Positions 17,024-25,867 of a DNA stretch of 64,000 bases are shown piece after piece; within the stretch, counting starts at the first letter, position 1; each line of letters starts with the position of its first letter. This DNA is from Bacillota bacterium (GTDB taxonomy: Bacteria > Bacillota > SHA-98 > Ch115). The stretch spans positions 1 to 64,000 of the forward strand of contig JABLXA010000017.1 in NCBI GenBank assembly GCA_013178415.1, given 5' to 3'. A model generated the notes under the pieces. It was not told where the DNA came from. It was given only the letters and a program-made list of their open reading frames with translations, and made no database searches. The position numbers were made by a program, and so were the translations under genes.

Positions 17024-17467
17024 ATGAGTCGATATAATAGAAATGATAGGGGGACGGGCGATTTGCTCAAATGGACTGAAGATCTTTCTACCGGTGTCGG
17101 TGTCATCGATGACCAGCACAAAGAGCTTTTTAAGAGAGTCAACAGCCTGCTTTCATCCATGAGTCAGGGAAAGGGGAAGGAACAGATAGGCGAGGTGCTG
17201 GGTTTTCTTAGTGATTACGTGGTGACGCACTTCGGCACTGAAGAAAAATCCATGGAATCCAATGGATATCCGGGGCTTAAAGCGCATAAAGGCGAACACA
17301 CTTCGTATATCGAGAAGCTTTCAGGCCTCCGGAAGCGGTTCGACCGGGAAGGGCAGAATTCCCTTCTCGCCATTGAATCCCAGCGCCTTCTCGTAGATTG
17401 GTGGTTGAATCACATCGGCAAGACCGACAAGGCCCTGGGCGCGTTTTTGAAGGCGAAGGGGATCTGA
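17024..17467 (+). CDS. Bacteriohemerythrin
   Basis: 147 aa four-helix non-heme di-iron protein that binds O2 reversibly; in anaerobes and microaerophiles such proteins sense or carry oxygen. Iron ligands are visible in order: H in DDQHKELF, H and E in VTHFGTEEKSM, two H in KAHKGEHTSY, and H and D in LNHIGKTD. Length is usual for the stand-alone form. ATG start; upstream GAGATAAG is a weak ribosome binding site. Two decayed copies lie at 3040 and 13310, so this is the only functional one in the window. Confidence 0.9.
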   Translation: MSRYNRNDRGTGDLLKWTEDLSTGVGVIDDQHKELFKRVNSLLSSMSQGKGKEQIGEVLGFLSDYVVTHFGTEEKSMESNGYPGLKAHKGEHTSYIEKLSGLRKRFDREGQNSLLAIESQRLLVDWWLNHIGKTDKALGAFLKAKGI

Positions 17468-17544
17468 GGTGCCCAGGTGCACCGATGCCCAGATGCTTGG
17501 GCGCCCAGCTACTCGGATGTCCGAGAGGCCTGGATGTCCGGGAT

Positions 17545-17674
17545 GCCTTATTTAGAGTCCTTCTCTAAAAGATTTACACCATGCCATGTTGTATGCTCCC
17601 TGTTATACGATATGGTTAAGAAAGAAAGGTTGGAGCGGAAGGTGGGGAAAGGGTTCTACACCTATGGTGCGTGA
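17545..17674 (+). pseudogene. 3-hydroxyacyl-CoA dehydrogenase, C-terminal scrap
   Basis: Reads SKRFTPCHVV then LLYDMVKKERLERKVGKGFY, TYGA and stop. This fits the C-terminal domain of 3-hydroxyacyl-CoA dehydrogenases (PLLxEMVxxGRLGRKxGxGFYxY). The NAD-binding domain and most of the C-terminal domain are absent. A fragment of a fatty-acid or butyrate-type pathway gene left by rearrangement. Confidence 0.55.
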
Positions 17675-17871
17675 TTGAAGGGGCCGAGATGGCTGGCAGA
17701 GTAACCGGGCAGGTTGATGATAGATATCAACCTGCGCCCGGCCGGATCATCGCAAAGACACGGTAATGATAACGGGACCGCCCTAAGCGCAGCCAGCAGT
17801 AAACAGTTATCGGCGGCCCCCGTAACATGATGGTAGATGAATACAGAAATAGACCCAGTTATCCCGCAGCG

Positions 17872-18238
17872 CTAGGAGTCTTGGTCCTGAGTAGCCGCGG
17901 CTTCCACAACTGATTCAGATCGTAAACCCATGGCGCCTTCGAAGGCCTTCCTCCATTTTGTCGGCACATCTACTATGTTATTCCACTTACGACAGATTTG
18001 ATACACATTGAATGGTTTATCATGAGCTGGAGGTTCATATCCTAATGCGTTCTCTAGGCATTCCTCCAGGACAAATATCCTGGAAGGATCGCCCACGCTG
18101 GCTACAATGGATTTATTCAATTCATATGCTTTTGTGTCTGAGCGTCCCGGTCGTGTATAACGGTAAAGGGGATATTTAGAGCATCTAGATACCTCGCCAG
18201 AGAGATTATAGTGGCTTTGCCCCGTGTACGGATGACTT
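17872..18238 (-). pseudogene. OLD-family endonuclease TOPRIM-domain relic
   Basis: On the minus strand the frame reads VIRTRGKATIISLARYLDAL, NIPFTVIHDRDAQTQKHM, then shifts by one base near 18120 to LNKSIVASVGDPSRIFVLEE, CLENALGYEPPAHDKPFNVY. The GK, DRD pattern followed by the glutamate of VLEECLE is typical of the TOPRIM nuclease domain at the C-terminus of OLD-family ATP-dependent nucleases. The AAA ATPase half is missing. A defence-gene remnant. Confidence 0.6.
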
Positions 18239-18892
18239 GTACCGTCGATTTGATCGCGTTACGTTTTTCACACCTAACTCCGATGGGAGGGGGCCATTAC
18301 ATGTTCGCTTGATGAACCAGGGGCTTTTGTGAAGCATTATGTTTGATGGGTGCACGCGATCACGATCATACGCATGCCTTACCTTAAAGCAATGAGAGCA
18401 TTCAAGACTGTGATCCGGACTTCGGTAGCATCGAGGGTTTCCGTCGGGTACCAAATCAAGGGAAAATCCTGAAGCGCTGACTGCATTCGGTATAGACAAT
18501 ACAGCCTCGCCGTGGAGAATCTGGAGAGAAAAGGGGGCTGATCTCAGTAGAACTCAGTTTATTCGGGTATGAGGCAGAACCAAGCACCATAGATTGGTCG
18601 ATGTTTTGTGACGAGCGAAAGATTGCCAATAACAAGTATTCGCCGCGTGAGGAATGCATCTGTATCTGCACGATACTACCTATTCCTTACCGGCATTTTG
18701 AGGAAGTCCTGCAAAAGCCGCGGAAGGCAAGCGATCGGCATGAATATTAGCATGAGATTGCCTTCAAGAAGGTGGAAAACCCCTCTTGGCGACATCAAGG
18801 TGGGCGTATCCATGGATGAGGGGGCGCTAATTCAGCCCTACGCTCAGACGTTTTTTGTGGAGTATTTCGACAGCGTAATCCCGTAGGAGGCT
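18239..18892. other. Stretch of unidentified decayed sequence
   Basis: Short coherent peptides appear in different frames (DERKIANNKYSPREECICIC and HFEEVLQKPRKASDRHEY near 18605-18750 on the plus strand; DIKVGVSMDEGALIQPYA near 18795-18850). None has a start with a ribosome binding site and I recognise no family. It is probably one or two degraded genes. Confidence 0.35.
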
Positions 18893-18980
18893 TGCTTTTG
18901 AGGATCCGACATGGTATGATTTTGTTAGAATTATCTGCGACGTGATGCATGCCGCAGATATTTATAACAGGGTGGGTCGT

Positions 18981-19580
18981 ATGGGGAAGTATGAAACAGC
19001 AAAGCGGATCTTTGAAGCTGGCGACAACATAGCTACAACGGGCGAAATGCTAAAGGAGGGCATTCACACCAGCTATATTGCAAATCTAGTCAAGACGAAA
19101 CGGATCGCCCGTATCAAGCGTGGTGTATATGAGTGGATTGAAGACGGCCATAAGGATGATATCGAGATCATATTCCGGCTCCTTCCAGAGGCTATCCTCT
19201 GCATGGATAGCGCGCTGTATCACTACAGGTACACTGATCGAACTCCTGACAAATGGCACATTGCGGTTGACAAGCGAATCAATAGGCGGAAGGTCAAACT
19301 CGAATATCCCCCGATCAAAGCTTATTTCATTGAACCCCGCTGTCTCGAAATTGGCCTTACATGTTCCGAGGTAAATGGTATAAAGGTGCGCATCTATGAC
19401 AGAGAGAGAACGATCTGCGATGTAATCCGACATTCAGCCAAGCTGGACGCAGAGACTGTGCGCATGGCAATTCAGGCTTACATTAGGGACGGGAGGAAGA
19501 ATATACCGAAGCTCATGGAATGCGCGAGGATGTTCCGGATCCAAAGGAAGATCCATGATCTGATTGGAGTGTGGCTTTAA
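18981..19580 (+). CDS. AbiEi-type antitoxin (type IV TA), first AbiE locus
   Basis: 199 aa from ATG 18981 (MGKYETAKRIFE), which has GGGTGG about five bases upstream; GTG/ATG codons at 18942 and 18945 are also in frame. The N-terminal winged helix (TTGEMLKEGIHTSYIANLVK, TKRIARIKRGVYEW) is followed by the effector domain (CMDSALYHYRYTDRTPDKWH; VRIYDRERTICDVIR). AbiEi proteins repress their own operon and prevent toxicity of the AbiEii nucleotidyltransferase without binding it. The gene overlaps the downstream toxin start (TAATG). It is intact while its toxin is broken. Confidence 0.85.
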   Translation: MGKYETAKRIFEAGDNIATTGEMLKEGIHTSYIANLVKTKRIARIKRGVYEWIEDGHKDDIEIIFRLLPEAILCMDSALYHYRYTDRTPDKWHIAVDKRINRRKVKLEYPPIKAYFIEPRCLEIGLTCSEVNGIKVRIYDRERTICDVIRHSAKLDAETVRMAIQAYIRDGRKNIPKLMECARMFRIQRKIHDLIGVWL

Positions 19581-20258
19581 TGCCGGACATTGCCCAATCG
19601 GTGATCGACAGGTTGAGGAGCAAGTCCAGGGCCTCTGGCAGGACCTTTCAACTAACCTTGCAGCTATTCTGCCAGGAGGAGTTTTTGAGGAGGCTGCAAC
19701 GGTCAAGGCATTATGGCAATCTTATCCTCCAGGGTGGCCTGTTTCTATTACTCGCTGAGCGGCTTTACCGGCAGGCCCACTATGGATGTGGACTTTCTGG
19801 CCAAAAGGACGCCCACCGACCCGGTGATGATAGAGGGGATGGTGCGCGAGATAGTTGAGGCCAGCACAGGGTACGACTACATTAGTTTCGAAATCAAAGG
19901 CATTGAACCCATCACGGAGTTCAGGGAATATGGTGGAGTCAGGGTGAGTCTTGTCGGCTGTATCAAGAATACAAAAACGCCTTTTCATATCGACATAGGA
20001 ATTGGGGATGTCATTGTGCCGAAGCCATCGGAAAGGTCCATCCCGACCCAGTTGGATGGATTTGAGGAGCCGATCATCCTGACATACTCGCTGGAGTCGA
20101 CTGTAGCGGAGAAGCTAGATGCGACCATATCTCGAATGGAGCTAAACAGCAGGATGAAGGATTTCTACGATCTATATTATCTTGCGAGCACGTATAGTTT
20201 CGATGCCAGAATCCTCCAGGAGGCTATCTCCCAGCCTTTCGACAGCGCGATGGCGTAA
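19580..20258 (+). pseudogene. AbiEii-type nucleotidyltransferase toxin, frameshifted and truncated
   Basis: Starts MPDIAQSVIDRL in frame 2, reads to LILQGGLFL near 19747, then frame 3 continues SLSGFTGRPTMDVDFLAKR, HIDIGIGDVIVPKP, VAEKLDATISRMELNSRMKD, FYDLYYLAS. One extra T in CTATTACTCG near 19748 explains the shift, which falls in the GG...DxD catalytic region. The protein ends after EAISQPFDSAMA, about 90 residues earlier than the intact homologue at 23779. Two separate lesions make function unlikely, leaving an antitoxin without toxin. Confidence 0.8.
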
Positions 20259-20331
20259 ATGGCCTGTTTTCGAGGATCCGATATGGCATAACTATTTCAC
20301 TGGACGCTACACATAGAGGGGGCTTGATTCA

Positions 20332-20454
20332 ATGTATATCATCGATCGGTTAGAGGGCGATTGGGCGGTTATTGAAGGACCAAAGAACATAATGCTTAAC
20401 CTTCGGCGGGAGATTCTTTCCAAAGGGGCGAGGTCGAGCCCAGATAGGAGATAG
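20332..20454 (+). pseudogene. DUF3006 protein, truncated to 40 codons
   Basis: ATG with AGGGGGCTTG upstream; reads MYIIDRLEGDWAVIEGPKNI, then MLNLRREILSKGARS and a stop a few codons later. This is the N-terminal half of DUF3006; where the family continues with RPGDVL the frame reads SSPDRR and stops. The region shares the codons for NIMLNL...ILSKGAR with the relic at 15990. The gene could still be translated, but the product lacks half the domain. Confidence 0.6.
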
Positions 20455-20601
20455 ATATCGTCAATCATTCGATACTTACCCAGTGGATGTAATCTCGCAT
20501 CTATTGGTCATATACTCGGGTCGTCTAGTATAGTAAAATACCAATTGCAGGGACACTTATATCTTAAGAATGATCTGAAGTCCCCAAGTAGGTGATGAGC
20601 A

Positions 20602-21540
20602 GTGTTTGGCGAATCTCTAGGACAATTTAAGGCGCATCTCATTGGATCAGCCGTCCGGGAAGGCCGGATTGATGTCGAGGATCTGTTAGTGTTTGTGTCT
20701 TATTTGAAGACTGCCATCGAAAGGGTCGCCATAGTGCTCTCTGGAGCTCAAGCTAGCTTGACACGAGGGCGCCGACCTCAGGAAATCAAAAGGCAATGCC
20801 GGCTGCAGTTTTTGGGATTTGAGCCGGGTAGCGTGCAGTTGTCTTTCGGCCTGGCAACGCCGACCCAACTTCCATTTCCATTCTATGATAATTTAGGGGA
20901 ACACGCTGTGAGAACTCTGCTGGAAGGTTTATCAGCATTCAAGGAAACGAACGATTCCATGCCTTTGGGATACGACATGGGTGTCCTACACGCCTGGATT
21001 GGGGTAGGGAAGATATTCAGCAGGGGGATTGACTGTGTGACATTTACCCTTTTGGGGACAGAGGCTCCAATAAGCTACGATTTTGATCCCCAGGTTTTCG
21101 AGAAAATCGAGGGCAAGATCCGATGTCCAATTCAAGGACAGGAGACACTTGTCGAGGGAAGATTGTTAATGGCCGATTTTAAGGAGTCCAATACTCGGTG
21201 CCGTATACATCCACCCGCGGGTGAACCTATAATGTGCTCTTTTGACGATGAAATCCGAGATGATGTACTGGCAGCATTAACCAAGCACGTTAGGGCAAGA
21301 GGTAAGGCCACTCTTGATGCCATAACAGGAAGAATAATGGATTTGGATCTTTCGGGTGTTGAAATAATTGAAGATGATGAAGCGGAGTCTATGGGTTTCT
21401 GGACTGTAGAGCCAGTCGAATCTCTTGCCAGAGCGCAGGGCTCTCCACTAAGCCCTCGATTCGATGACTTAAAGGGCCACTTTTGGCCAGAGGATGAGAC
21501 TGTTGAGGAGTTCATCGAGTTTGTAAGGCATTTGAAATAG
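20602..21540 (+). CDS. 312-aa protein of unknown family paired with a PIN toxin
   Basis: No named family recognised. Visible parts: an N-terminal helical stretch (DVEDLLVFVSYLKTAIERVA), a beta-rich middle (CRLQFLGFEPGSVQLSFGL), and a C-terminal beta region resembling a small barrel (VEGRLLMADFKESNTRCRIH; EPIMCSFDDEIRDDVLAALT; ATLDAITGRIMDLDLSGVEI). The tail is very acidic (VEIIEDDEAES, EDETVEEF). No signal peptide or membrane segment. GTG start with AGGTGATG upstream. The PIN gene starts 25 bases after its stop, so they form an operon; the acidic C-terminus and position suit an unusually long antitoxin. That role is inferred. Confidence 0.7.
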   Translation: MFGESLGQFKAHLIGSAVREGRIDVEDLLVFVSYLKTAIERVAIVLSGAQASLTRGRRPQEIKRQCRLQFLGFEPGSVQLSFGLATPTQLPFPFYDNLGEHAVRTLLEGLSAFKETNDSMPLGYDMGVLHAWIGVGKIFSRGIDCVTFTLLGTEAPISYDFDPQVFEKIEGKIRCPIQGQETLVEGRLLMADFKESNTRCRIHPPAGEPIMCSFDDEIRDDVLAALTKHVRARGKATLDAITGRIMDLDLSGVEIIEDDEAESMGFWTVEPVESLARAQGSPLSPRFDDLKGHFWPEDETVEEFIEFVRHLK

Positions 21541-21565
21541 CTGGATGTCCGCAATGGAGGGTACT

Positions 21566-21961
21566 ATGGGAAGTGTTGTTGTCGATACCGATGTAGTATC
21601 ATATTTACTGAAATCGGACTCCCGGGCTGAAAGCTATCGTAAGATCCTCGATGGTCGCACGCTGCTTCTATCATTTATGACAGTGGCCGAGCTCTATCAA
21701 TGGGCGTATTCACGTAATTGGGGAAGAGAGCGCATATTGAGCATGGAATCTGTGCTCCGGAATTATGTTATTGTGCCGTACAACTACCGAATTTGCCAGA
21801 TATGGGCTAAGGTGATGACCCAGCGGAGGAAAGCGGGTTCGCAGATAAGCTGCAATGACGCATGGGTCGCGTCAACTGCGTTGCTTTACTCATGTCCTTT
21901 GATCACGAATAACAATAACGACTTCCAGGGCATAGACGGCCTTATTGTAATCTCAGCCTGA
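21566..21961 (+). CDS. PIN-domain ribonuclease toxin (VapC-like)
   Basis: 131 aa. PIN features: VVVDTDVVSYLLK at the start (first aspartates), SFMTVAELYQWAY (glutamate), ISCNDAWVASTALLY (D) and LITNNNNDFQGI (D). ATG 21566 was preferred because GGAGGG lies five bases upstream and PIN proteins usually begin a few residues before VDTD; ATG codons at 21545 and 21554 are in frame. Its partner is not a usual AbrB, RHH or Phd antitoxin but the long protein just upstream. Confidence 0.85.
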   Translation: MGSVVVDTDVVSYLLKSDSRAESYRKILDGRTLLLSFMTVAELYQWAYSRNWGRERILSMESVLRNYVIVPYNYRICQIWAKVMTQRRKAGSQISCNDAWVASTALLYSCPLITNNNNDFQGIDGLIVISA

Positions 21962-22801
21962 CAAGCCCGTCGCAGGGGGTAGCGGTTCTTCCCATTCACT
22001 GGACTCATCTGTCCGAAAGGGCCTGATTGATAATGCCGGGCGTTATCAGATGGGCAGATGGTGCCCTGCACCACTCGCTGGAGGATCCACTTCCCATATC
22101 GTCCTTCGATACCGCATGCTCCTACGATCAAAGGCGGCTCAATGAGTAGACATAGAAGTGGTCGTCAAGACAATTATAGGCAAGCTTTGGAAGTCCATCC
22201 CAACACTCTATCTCCTCCCCCATGGTCGCGGTTCCTCCGTGGACTCTGACGTCTAGAATAGACCCTCTGCCAAGAACTGATATCTTCTCCATGATTATGA
22301 CTTTAAACTTACGGAGACCCCAAGTAGGTCATCAAGGTCAGTCTCAAGACGTCGATAAGGTGGAAAGTATAGCGAGGGCATCCCGTACAAAAATTGTTCT
22401 GAGTCTTTGGCTACCTCTACTATATTCTAATCGCGCTTGGGGATGTCCATGAGTACCCTTCCCGAAGGTCGGTCCAAAATGGCCTAGTGACAGGCTCATC
22501 AGGCAGGCTCGCAGACTCGCCTACTTGTCGGCCACTAGATTGAAGAGATCCCCTTCCAAGCAGATATCTGCATACTCATGTCAAATATGGCATCCTATGG
22601 GAATGGCGTCCGTTCGCGCAGGTACCTTCGTAAGGGGAGGTGGGGACTTGATGAAGGCGACTTGCATCATACGACGTTTAGAGAGTGTGCCGGCAAGTTG
22701 GTGTGCGGGGTCTATAGGGTAGAGCTGTTGTGGAATCACAGCGACCTAATCAGACGATTTGATGGTATGCGCAGAACTCGTATACAGGAGGTGCAACCGT
22801 T
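21962..22801. other. Spacer with decayed sequence
   Basis: No gene supported. A purine-rich site before a short frame at 22578-22829 (GRWGLDEGDLHHTTFRECAG) suggests a relic, but no family is recognised. Confidence 0.3.
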
Positions 22802-22933
22802 GTGGCTCAACTCGAGAAAGAGGTCCTAAAGGGTAGAGTGTCCGAACTCATCGGGTATTGGGACGATGATGATCAGTACGTGGAGAAAGTCAATTCCTAC
22901 AACCGCATGGACACGGACCTTGACGCCCGGTGA
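22802..22933 (+). CDS. Small hypothetical protein, 43 aa
   Basis: GTG start preceded by a strong AGGAGGTG eight bases upstream. The product is acidic and helical (AQLEKEVLKGRVSELIGYWD then DDDQYVEKVNSYNRMDTDLD) and stops at 22931-22933. It could be a short antitoxin-like protein, a leader or the remaining N-terminus of a longer gene. Nothing recognisable follows before the AbiE promoter. Confidence 0.4.
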   Translation: MAQLEKEVLKGRVSELIGYWDDDDQYVEKVNSYNRMDTDLDAR

Positions 22934-23118
22934 TGACCCCCTGCCCGTGGGAGCACGAAGAGAGTTGCCGGTCTCGACCGGTGCCGGAAGGATTCGGCTC
23001 GTCAATCCCAGAGAATGGGACGGGCGGCTGGTTCGACCACGCCGCCCTGCTATGTCCTTGCGGTCGGTCCTAAATAAATATCCACCATCCACACTCTCCG
23101 CAATTGCCTTCTTCTCCT

Positions 23119-23162
23119 TGCTACAGATCTACGGTAGTTATATAATAATACCGTAGATTTGT
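23119..23162 (+). promoter_or_regulatory. AbiE promoter with embedded operator palindrome
   Basis: -35 TTGCTA at 23119-23124, 16-base spacer, -10 TATAAT at 23141-23146. A perfect inverted repeat, ATCTACGGTA (23127-23136) and TACCGTAGAT (23149-23158), brackets the -10 box; the arms extend outward to ACAG/TTGT with one mismatch. AbiEi proteins are known to bind inverted repeats in their promoter and repress, which fits this site. The AbiEi start is about 20 bases downstream. Confidence 0.75.
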
Positions 23163-23179
23163 ATGTGCGAGGGATCAAA

Positions 23180-23782
23180 ATGCTTTCGTCACAGAAACGT
23201 GCAGTAGCTGTGCTGCGTCAACATGCTGGCTTTGCGCAAACGCGTGATTTTGAACAAGCCGGGGTCGGACGATGGGTGCTTCCTGACCTTGTAAGAGCGG
23301 GCGTCATTGAGCGAGTCCGGCATGGCTTCTACCGGCTTCCGGACGTTCCTGCGCTGGATCATCGCGACATGGTCGAGGCATGCGCCATGGTACCACACGG
23401 GGTGGTCTTTCTTCTGTCAGCCCTTTCGTATTACGACCTGACAACTTACAATCCATGGCGTGTATCTCTCGCTGTTGGGAGTAAGGCTAAGGTAGTTCTG
23501 CCGCAATCGCCGCCAATTGAGCTGCACTACCTGAAGTCTCAGTATCATGAGCTTGGTGCGGTGGTTCTCGAACTCCCGGCGGGCCGGATACGAATCTACG
23601 ACCGGGAGAAAACGGTGTGTGACTGTCTTCGCTATCGCAACCGGATCGGCCTTGATATTACTCTTGAGGGCCTCAAGAACTACCTCAAGTCTCCGTACAG
23701 GAATATCGATAAGCTCCTGAGGTACGCAGGGCAATGTCGAATAGAACATATTCTCCTTAGGTATCTGGAGGCCATGCTATGA
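23180..23782 (+). CDS. AbiEi-type antitoxin (type IV TA), second AbiE locus
   Basis: 200 aa from ATG 23180, with GAGGG six bases upstream. N-terminal winged helix: HAGFAQTRDFEQAGVGRWVL, PDLVRAGVIERVRHGFYRL. Effector domain: FLLSALSYYDLTTYNPWRV, IRIYDREKTVCDCLRYRNRI. Expected to repress the promoter just upstream and to counter AbiEii. The stop overlaps the toxin start by four bases (ATGA). About the same architecture as the copy at 18981 but clearly diverged, so probably a separate acquisition rather than a local duplication. Confidence 0.88.
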   Translation: MLSSQKRAVAVLRQHAGFAQTRDFEQAGVGRWVLPDLVRAGVIERVRHGFYRLPDVPALDHRDMVEACAMVPHGVVFLLSALSYYDLTTYNPWRVSLAVGSKAKVVLPQSPPIELHYLKSQYHELGAVVLELPAGRIRIYDREKTVCDCLRYRNRIGLDITLEGLKNYLKSPYRNIDKLLRYAGQCRIEHILLRYLEAML

Positions 23783-24729
23783 CCAGCGGACATAGGAATA
23801 AAGCCGCTTCCGTACGCGCCAGACTGACACGACTCGCGAGGCAGCATGGGCGCGAGGTGGATTCCATCTTTTTGCAGTACATGCAAGAAAGACTTCTCTT
23901 TCGGATCAGTAAATCGCAATACTCGAGTCACTTCGTGCTCAAAGGCGGAGTGTTCCTCTTTGCGCTCCACGGATTTGCCGCAAGGCCCACCCGGGACATC
24001 GATTTTCTTGCCCGTCACCTTAGTAACGACGACCATCGCCTCGTTGCTATATTTCGGGAGATTGCAGCAATAACGGATGACGACGGCGTCACCTTTGATC
24101 CCGAGTCTGTTTCCGATGAACGCATTACCGAGCTTGCAGCATATCCTGGCGTTAGCATCAATCTTGACTGTTCGCTGGAGCAGGCACGCAAGAGAGCACG
24201 CGTTGACATTGGATTCGGAGATGCTGTCGTACCAAAGGCGATCCAGATGGACTTCCCTATCTTGCTCGACGGCCAGCCTCCAAGAATATGGGCCTATTCT
24301 ATTGAATCAGTAATCGCCGAGAAGTTTGAAGCGATGTTACGGTTCTCTACAGTGAATAGTCGGATGAAGGATTTCTACGATGTCTATTGGCTTTCCCTGC
24401 GTTATGATCTGGATGGCCGAATCCTGCAGGAGGCAATACAGGAGACCCTGGGTCGGCGAGGAACCCCGGTGGATAGGGAACCAGCTGCTCTATCGGTTTG
24501 TTTTGCCGAGGATCCTGGCAGGCTCAGACAGTGGTCAGCCTTTTTATCGCGCATTGGTTGCGCCCACAGCGGTCCCTCTTTAGCAGAGGTCATGGAACGC
24601 ATTCGGTGTTTTCTCGGACCCGTCTTCGAAGCACTGTGCACGGAAGGAGAATTCTTTAGACTATGGGTCAGCTCGTCCGGCCAATGGGAAGCGTACGGAA
24701 AGTCCCGCGAGTTAATGTGTAAGCCCTAA
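23779..24729 (+). CDS. AbiEii-type nucleotidyltransferase toxin
   Basis: 316 aa, full length for the family. Motifs of the nucleotidyltransferase core: FVLKGGVFLFALHGF, ARPTRDIDFLARH (GG...DxD), ARVDIGFGDAVV (third acidic residue), then AEKFEAMLRFSTVNSRMKDF YDVYW as the KDxxD-like helix. AbiEii enzymes add nucleotides to target RNA (the related MenT toxins modify tRNA) and give abortive phage resistance. Apparently intact and controlled by AbiEi from a shared promoter. A probable working phage-defence module. Confidence 0.9.
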   Translation: MTSGHRNKAASVRARLTRLARQHGREVDSIFLQYMQERLLFRISKSQYSSHFVLKGGVFLFALHGFAARPTRDIDFLARHLSNDDHRLVAIFREIAAITDDDGVTFDPESVSDERITELAAYPGVSINLDCSLEQARKRARVDIGFGDAVVPKAIQMDFPILLDGQPPRIWAYSIESVIAEKFEAMLRFSTVNSRMKDFYDVYWLSLRYDLDGRILQEAIQETLGRRGTPVDREPAALSVCFAEDPGRLRQWSAFLSRIGCAHSGPSLAEVMERIRCFLGPVFEALCTEGEFFRLWVSSSGQWEAYGKSRELMCKP

Positions 24730-25356
24730 TGCTGTTCTCCTCCATTATTTGCCGGGGAGTCCGCGTCTGAAGACATGGCAAGTATTAGGGCCGTGCTTCC
24801 CGATCACTTTTGTATTTCTCCATAATCCCTGAGCATAAGGACTGTCGGAAGCTCGCAGATCTTATCGGGACAGATGATGCTGATCGGCGGCAGTGTCGCG
24901 GAGGCATTTGGGGTTCGCTCCGAAAAATGAACTTGCCTAAGTATCAAGACCGTCTTTTTATATAGGACGAGTAAGGATGACCAAGTCCAAAATCCACGGA
25001 CGGGATGCCAGTGGGTGTTGGGCTTGACAACTTTCTTTCAATATGCCTAATGCTACGCTGCCACTTATGCAACTCCTGCCAATTCCGCCGCCCAGGCGCC
25101 TGTGCGAGGCTGTTCAAGTACAGACTGGTCCACCACTCGACGAGGGGAAATGGAGTGCTATTGCCTATGTGGCAAAGTAGTACTAATTGTAGGCATAGCC
25201 ATCGTCAGTAATCCACGGCAACCGCGACGATTTGTTGAAGTCTCTGGTCATGTTCAAACCCTCCCTTTGGGTCCAATGACTTCGCGTATCAGCGGCGCCC
25301 GCTACCGGTCCGACTCGAGACACCCACCCTCCTATTGCGTCCGCTGGATACGCTTG
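24730..25356. other. Spacer, no gene supported
   Basis: No open frame with a ribosome binding site, no RNA gene and no repeat seen in about 620 bases. Confidence 0.3.
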
Positions 25357-25686
25357 TTACTTGTTAGACGGTACCTTCATGTCAACTGATCGGATAATCT
25401 CGTCGACGTCCTCTTTACTTCTGATACGCATAATATCCGTTGACCTTCTAGTGAGCTGGAGGACTCGACTCAATCTCAACTGGGAATATCCAAGAATCCT
25501 ATGCTTAGCGTAGCGAATTAGTGACCGGTCTTTGTTTGGGCCCATCTGCAATCTAATAAAGACATTCTCATAGTTGGCGTATAACACCAATGTGTAGACC
25601 ATGCCAGAAGTAGTACCAAGACGCGTCTCTGTTCCACCAGTGGCTGTTCGACCCGGACGACGTGGACCCGGAACTAAACGATTCAC
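25357..25686 (-). CDS. Hypothetical protein, doubtful
   Basis: 109 codons on the minus strand. The second half looks protein-like (MVYTLVLYANYENVFIRLQM, NKDRSLIRYAKHRILGY, STDIMRIRSKEDVDEIIRSV), while the first 25 residues are proline/arginine/glycine-rich and may lie upstream of the true start. No family recognised and no good ribosome binding site. It may be a small gene beginning near the MVYTLV methionine, or a relic. Confidence 0.35.
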   Translation of the reverse strand: MNRLVPGPRRPGRTATGGTETRLGTTSGMVYTLVLYANYENVFIRLQMGPNKDRSLIRYAKHRILGYSQLRLSRVLQLTRRSTDIMRIRSKEDVDEIIRSVDMKVPSNK

Positions 25687-25867
25687 GAGATCTCTCGCCT
25701 CAACTGGCAGCTAGGCCATCATCCAAAACCCCTTCATTCCCGACTTCCGGGAATTTTGTCTGGCAGTCCATGATTTTGCCCCGCTATTCACGGCTGACGG
25801 AAAACCACTGAAATCCCAAAAGCAGATTTGGGGTAGCCCCTTATATTTTGTCCTGCCCACTGCGTCC

